Part shown: in pieces, positions 5,768 to 7,963 of the stretch
How positions within the stretch are numbered: position 1 is the stretch's first letter
How the letters are laid out: every line of letters begins with the position of its first letter
Source of the DNA: Arenicella sp.
GTDB taxonomy: Bacteria > Pseudomonadota > Gammaproteobacteria > Arenicellales > Arenicellaceae
Direction: 5' to 3'
DNA: 7,963 nt
Assembly: GCA_023299895.1 (NCBI GenBank)
Contig: JALZWI010000133.1
Location: 1 to 7,963, forward strand
Made by a program: the position numbers and the translations under genes
The notes under the pieces: model-generated
Databases searched by the model: none
What the model saw: only the letters and a program-made list of their open reading frames with translations
Told to the model about the DNA's origin: nothing

Positions 5768-7297
5768 ATGAAGCAAACTCTAAACCTAAAGCTTTCACAA
5801 CGACTGACGCTGACACCACAGCTTAAGCAGTCGTTAAAGTTATTGCAGTTATCTTCATTTGACCTTGAAAATGAAATCCAACAATGCCTCGACTCTAACC
5901 CCTTATTAGAACGAGCTGAACTTGAGCAAAAAACCAGCGACGATACATCAGAGGGTAGCGCCAGTAGCACCGAAGTAAATTCACTCGAAATTCAACAGAA
6001 CGATGAAAATGATTCACCCGTAACGGCTAATGACTCTGAACTAATTGATTTTAGTAACTCGACCTATCAAGAAGACAATGCCGATGTTCTTTCTTCAGAT
6101 CAATACTTATCAAATAGCTGGGATGAGCAATTTTCTGGTCGTAACACAACAACCGTTACTAATACAGACTCAAAATCAGATACTGAATTCACCCAGTTTG
6201 TTAGTAAACAGGAGACATTATTCGAGCACTTGAATTGGCAAATTCAAATGACTCCACTGTCTGACAAAGACAAAAGTATTGCACGATCAATTTTACACTC
6301 CCTCGATGAAGAAGGTTATCTGACGATTGAGTTAAGTGAAATCAGAGATATGTTTAATGCCGAGCTTGATGTCGAAATAGATGAAATACAAGCAGTCTTA
6401 AGTTTAATTAAAACCTTAGACCCACTCGGTGTGGGTGCAGCCGACCTACAAGAAAGGTTATTGATTTTTTTGCATCAGATGCCATCTCAAACACTTGGTC
6501 TTGACGTAGCACAGAGTATTGTCAAAGAAAATTTAGACTTAGTAGCAACGCATAATATTCAAAAATTAAAGAAGGTGTTAAATATTGACGAACGATCTCT
6601 TTCTGCTAGCCTCAGCCTTATTACGGGATTGAACCCACGAATTGCCACTGAATTTAAATCTGATCAACTCGATTATATTGTGCCGGATGTCATGGTTAAG
6701 CAAATTAAGGGTAAATGGCAAGCTTTTATCAACCCTGACAACCAATCGAAACTTCGTATCAACCAACTTTATGCGAATATGCTAAAATCTAAATTAGATG
6801 ATGCAGGAACAGAGTATATACAAAGAAATTTACAACAAGCCAAGATGTTCATTAAAGGATTAATGAGCCGTTACGACACACTTCTACTCGTTTCTCAGAC
6901 AATTGTTGAGCGCCAGCAAGATTTTTTTGAACATGGCGACGATGCAATGCAAGCAATGGTATTGCAAGATATCGCTAACGAACTAGATATGCATGAATCA
7001 ACCATTTCTAGGGCTACTGCAGGAAAATATCTACTTTCTCGCCACGGTGTATACGAACTTAAATACTTTTTTTCCAGCGCCTTAAGTTCAACTGATGGAA
7101 GCACATCTAGCTCTATCTCGATTCGCTCATTAATCAAGAAAATGATTAATGGTGAGTCAAAATTCAAACCCCTCAGTGACAATAAAATATCTGAAATGCT
7201 GGGACAACAAGGGCACATTGTAGCCAGACGAACCGTAGCGAAATACCGTGAAAGCATGCAAATAGCACCATCCAGTCAACGCAAAGCAATGATTTAA
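5768..7297 (+). CDS. rpoN: RNA polymerase sigma-54 factor
   Basis: Sigma-54 directs RNA polymerase to -24/-12 promoters that need an AAA+ activator, controlling nitrogen assimilation, motility and other functions. The 509 residues show all the regions in order. Region I (1-50) is Gln/Leu-rich with LSQRLTLTPQLKQSLKLLQL, the activator-response part. Region II (about 51-145) is acidic, Ser/Thr/Asn-rich and longer than in the 477-residue E. coli protein. The core-binding domain (about 148-335) includes LDPLGVGAADLQERLL. The helix-turn-helix lies at about 397-421 (IANELDMHESTISRAT), followed by VYELKYFFSS. The RpoN box ARRTVAKYRE is intact at 486-495. The ATG at 5768 is fixed by the conserved MKQ-L start; AGAG lies only one base before it, so ribosome binding is not obvious. 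It follows lptB by 33 bases, the classical lptB-rpoN arrangement. Identity is certain. Confidence 0.98.
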   Translation: MKQTLNLKLSQRLTLTPQLKQSLKLLQLSSFDLENEIQQCLDSNPLLERAELEQKTSDDTSEGSASSTEVNSLEIQQNDENDSPVTANDSELIDFSNSTYQEDNADVLSSDQYLSNSWDEQFSGRNTTTVTNTDSKSDTEFTQFVSKQETLFEHLNWQIQMTPLSDKDKSIARSILHSLDEEGYLTIELSEIRDMFNAELDVEIDEIQAVLSLIKTLDPLGVGAADLQERLLIFLHQMPSQTLGLDVAQSIVKENLDLVATHNIQKLKKVLNIDERSLSASLSLITGLNPRIATEFKSDQLDYIVPDVMVKQIKGKWQAFINPDNQSKLRINQLYANMLKSKLDDAGTEYIQRNLQQAKMFIKGLMSRYDTLLLVSQTIVERQQDFFEHGDDAMQAMVLQDIANELDMHESTISRATAGKYLLSRHGVYELKYFFSSALSSTDGSTSSSISIRSLIKKMINGESKFKPLSDNKISEMLGQQGHIVARRTVAKYRESMQIAPSSQRKAMI

Positions 7298-7417
7298 ATG
7301 GAACTGTCTGCAAAAACACAAAGTTTCCTACCAGAACAAAAGCGACTATGTGTAAATATAAACGAAACTAAATAAAGCATGATGACATCTAACTCATGAA
7401 CAAAGGTTTCAAAAACT

Positions 7418-7421
7418 GGAG
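7418..7421 (+). promoter_or_regulatory. Ribosome binding site of hpf
   Basis: GGAG six bases before the hpf ATG is the best Shine-Dalgarno sequence on the + strand of this window. It fixes the hpf start and contrasts with most neighbouring genes, which lack one; this suits a protein that can reach ribosome-like abundance. Confidence 0.7.
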
Positions 7422-7427
7422 ATTTAT

Positions 7428-7772
7428 ATGCAATTAACTATATCTGGACATCAAATAGACCTTACTGATTCTATGAAAAATTATATTGGTGAAAAAATGC
7501 AGCGCATAGAGCGTCATTTTGATCACCTCAATAGTATTGATGTGGTGCTCCATGTGGAAAAAATACACCATAAAGCTGAAGCAACGGTTAATGCCAAAGG
7601 AGTCACACTGCACGCCCAAGCAGATTCAGATAATATGTATGCGTCAATCGATACATTAACTGATAAACTTGATTCTCAAGTTAGAAAACATAAAGAAAAA
7701 ACCACAGATCACCATAAAAATGGTGGCGCCCTTAAAGATCAATTATTTGACTCGCCATTATCAGACGACTAA
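7428..7772 (+). CDS. hpf: Ribosome hibernation promoting factor, short form
   Basis: Small ribosome-associated protein of the HPF/YfiA family (sigma-54 modulation protein in old annotations). It binds the small subunit in the mRNA/tRNA channel and helps pair 70S ribosomes into inactive 100S dimers in stationary phase. Residues 1-90 match E. coli HPF (95 residues) along their length: MQLTISGHQIDLTDSMKNYI, VVLHVEKIHHKAEATV (39-54), then LHAQADSDNMYASIDTLTDKLDSQVRKHKEK (61-91). A hydrophilic tail of about 23 residues follows, far too short for the C-terminal dimerisation domain of long HPF. The start has a good GGAG site. It lies 130 bases after rpoN, and that gap contains a TATAAA (7357-7362) that could be the -10 of a separate hpf promoter, though no -35 supports it. 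ptsN follows after a hairpin. Secure identity. Confidence 0.95.
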   Translation: MQLTISGHQIDLTDSMKNYIGEKMQRIERHFDHLNSIDVVLHVEKIHHKAEATVNAKGVTLHAQADSDNMYASIDTLTDKLDSQVRKHKEKTTDHHKNGGALKDQLFDSPLSDD

Positions 7773-7780
7773 GCATAATA

Positions 7781-7818
7781 CGGCCTTTACAAAAGCTTCA
7801 CTTTCTTTGTAAAGGCCG
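7781..7818 (+). terminator. Strong hairpin between hpf and ptsN, not a standard terminator
   Basis: CGGCCTTTACAAA (7781-7793) and TTTGTAAAGGCCG (7806-7818) are perfectly complementary, giving a 13-bp stem with a 12-base loop. It begins eight bases after the hpf stop. There is no run of T after the stem on either strand, so a classical intrinsic terminator is not supported. It may protect the 3' end of the hpf message, mark a processing site, or lower read-through into ptsN. The structure is directly visible; its role is inference. Confidence 0.6.
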
Positions 7819-7869
7819 CGCCTGAAATAGTATGTGTGGATTTAACGACCTCTAGATTTTATTAAAATT

Positions 7870-7963
7870 ATGACTGACCCAGTTTTACTGCATGAATATT
7901 TAAAGGCAGACCTTATTTGTGTGCAATCAGAAATAACGAGCCGTAAAAAATTATTAGAAGAAA
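7870..7963 (+). CDS. ptsN: Nitrogen-PTS EIIA component, N-terminal part (runs off the window)
   Basis: The ATG at 7870 opens a frame that is still open at the window end (31 codons plus one base). The visible residues, from MTDPVLLHEYLKADLICVQ to SRKKLLEE, resemble the N-terminus of PtsN (EIIA-Ntr), in which a short beta strand with V/I and C is followed by an S-K-K-R-A-L-E type helix. PtsN accepts phosphate from the nitrogen PTS proteins NPr and PtsP and regulates potassium transport and other processes. The phosphorylated histidine lies beyond the window. An in-frame TAG at 7855-7857 leaves this ATG as the only usual start. No ribosome site is visible. The position after hpf is the standard one in Gammaproteobacteria, which raises confidence despite the short piece. 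Confidence 0.8.
   Translation, partial: MTDPVLLHEYLKADLICVQSEITSRKKLLEE

Noticed and set aside
7299..7312. Sigma-54-like promoter (TGGAAC then TGCA) just after rpoN, which would suggest hpf autoregulation by RpoN
   Set aside because: The GG and GC elements are 10 bases apart instead of the 12 that sigma-54 promoters require, and the match is poor otherwise.
1..7963. Mobile elements, CRISPR arrays, tRNA genes, toxin-antitoxin pairs or defence genes
   Set aside because: None seen. The coding content is accounted for by conserved housekeeping genes in their usual order.

Overview
This window is an AT-rich stretch of a gammaproteobacterial chromosome. It carries the well-known cell-envelope and nitrogen-PTS locus in the order yrbG-kdsD-kdsC-lptC-lptA-lptB-rpoN-hpf-ptsN on the + strand, with an mlaC-like gene reading away on the - strand. 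That gene order, and the close match of each product to its Escherichia coli counterpart, place it in Gammaproteobacteria. I cannot name a genus. There are no mobile elements, tRNA or rRNA genes, CRISPR arrays or signs of recent transfer.

Layout: 3-659 (-) encodes a periplasmic MlaC-type phospholipid-binding protein. 660-1056 is a divergent intergenic region of about 400 bases that contains a cluster of palindromes next to mlaC and a TTGACA promoter candidate facing yrbG. 1057-2043 is a YrbG-type Na+/Ca2+ antiporter. 2154-3705 is kdsD plus kdsC, which supply Kdo for the LPS inner core. 3742-5734 is lptC, lptA and lptB, part of the machine that extracts LPS from the inner membrane and carries it across the periplasm. 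5768-7297 is rpoN (sigma-54), 7428-7772 is hpf (ribosome hibernation factor), and 7870 to the end is the first 31 codons of ptsN. A strong hairpin lies between hpf and ptsN.

The genes work together in outer-membrane building (Kdo synthesis, LPS export) and lipid asymmetry (MlaC), followed by the sigma-54/nitrogen-PTS regulatory module that usually travels with them.

The set of genes is conventional, and I see no undescribed system. The points that deserve a second look are these: LptC appears to lack about 40 C-terminal residues, the region near its LptA contact; LptA carries a Thr/Pro-rich insertion of about 65 residues; mlaC, not mlaF, sits at the divergent promoter; palindromes cluster in that promoter region; most genes lack a Shine-Dalgarno sequence, and kdsD may be leaderless; and a 13-bp perfect hairpin without a T-tract lies between hpf and ptsN.
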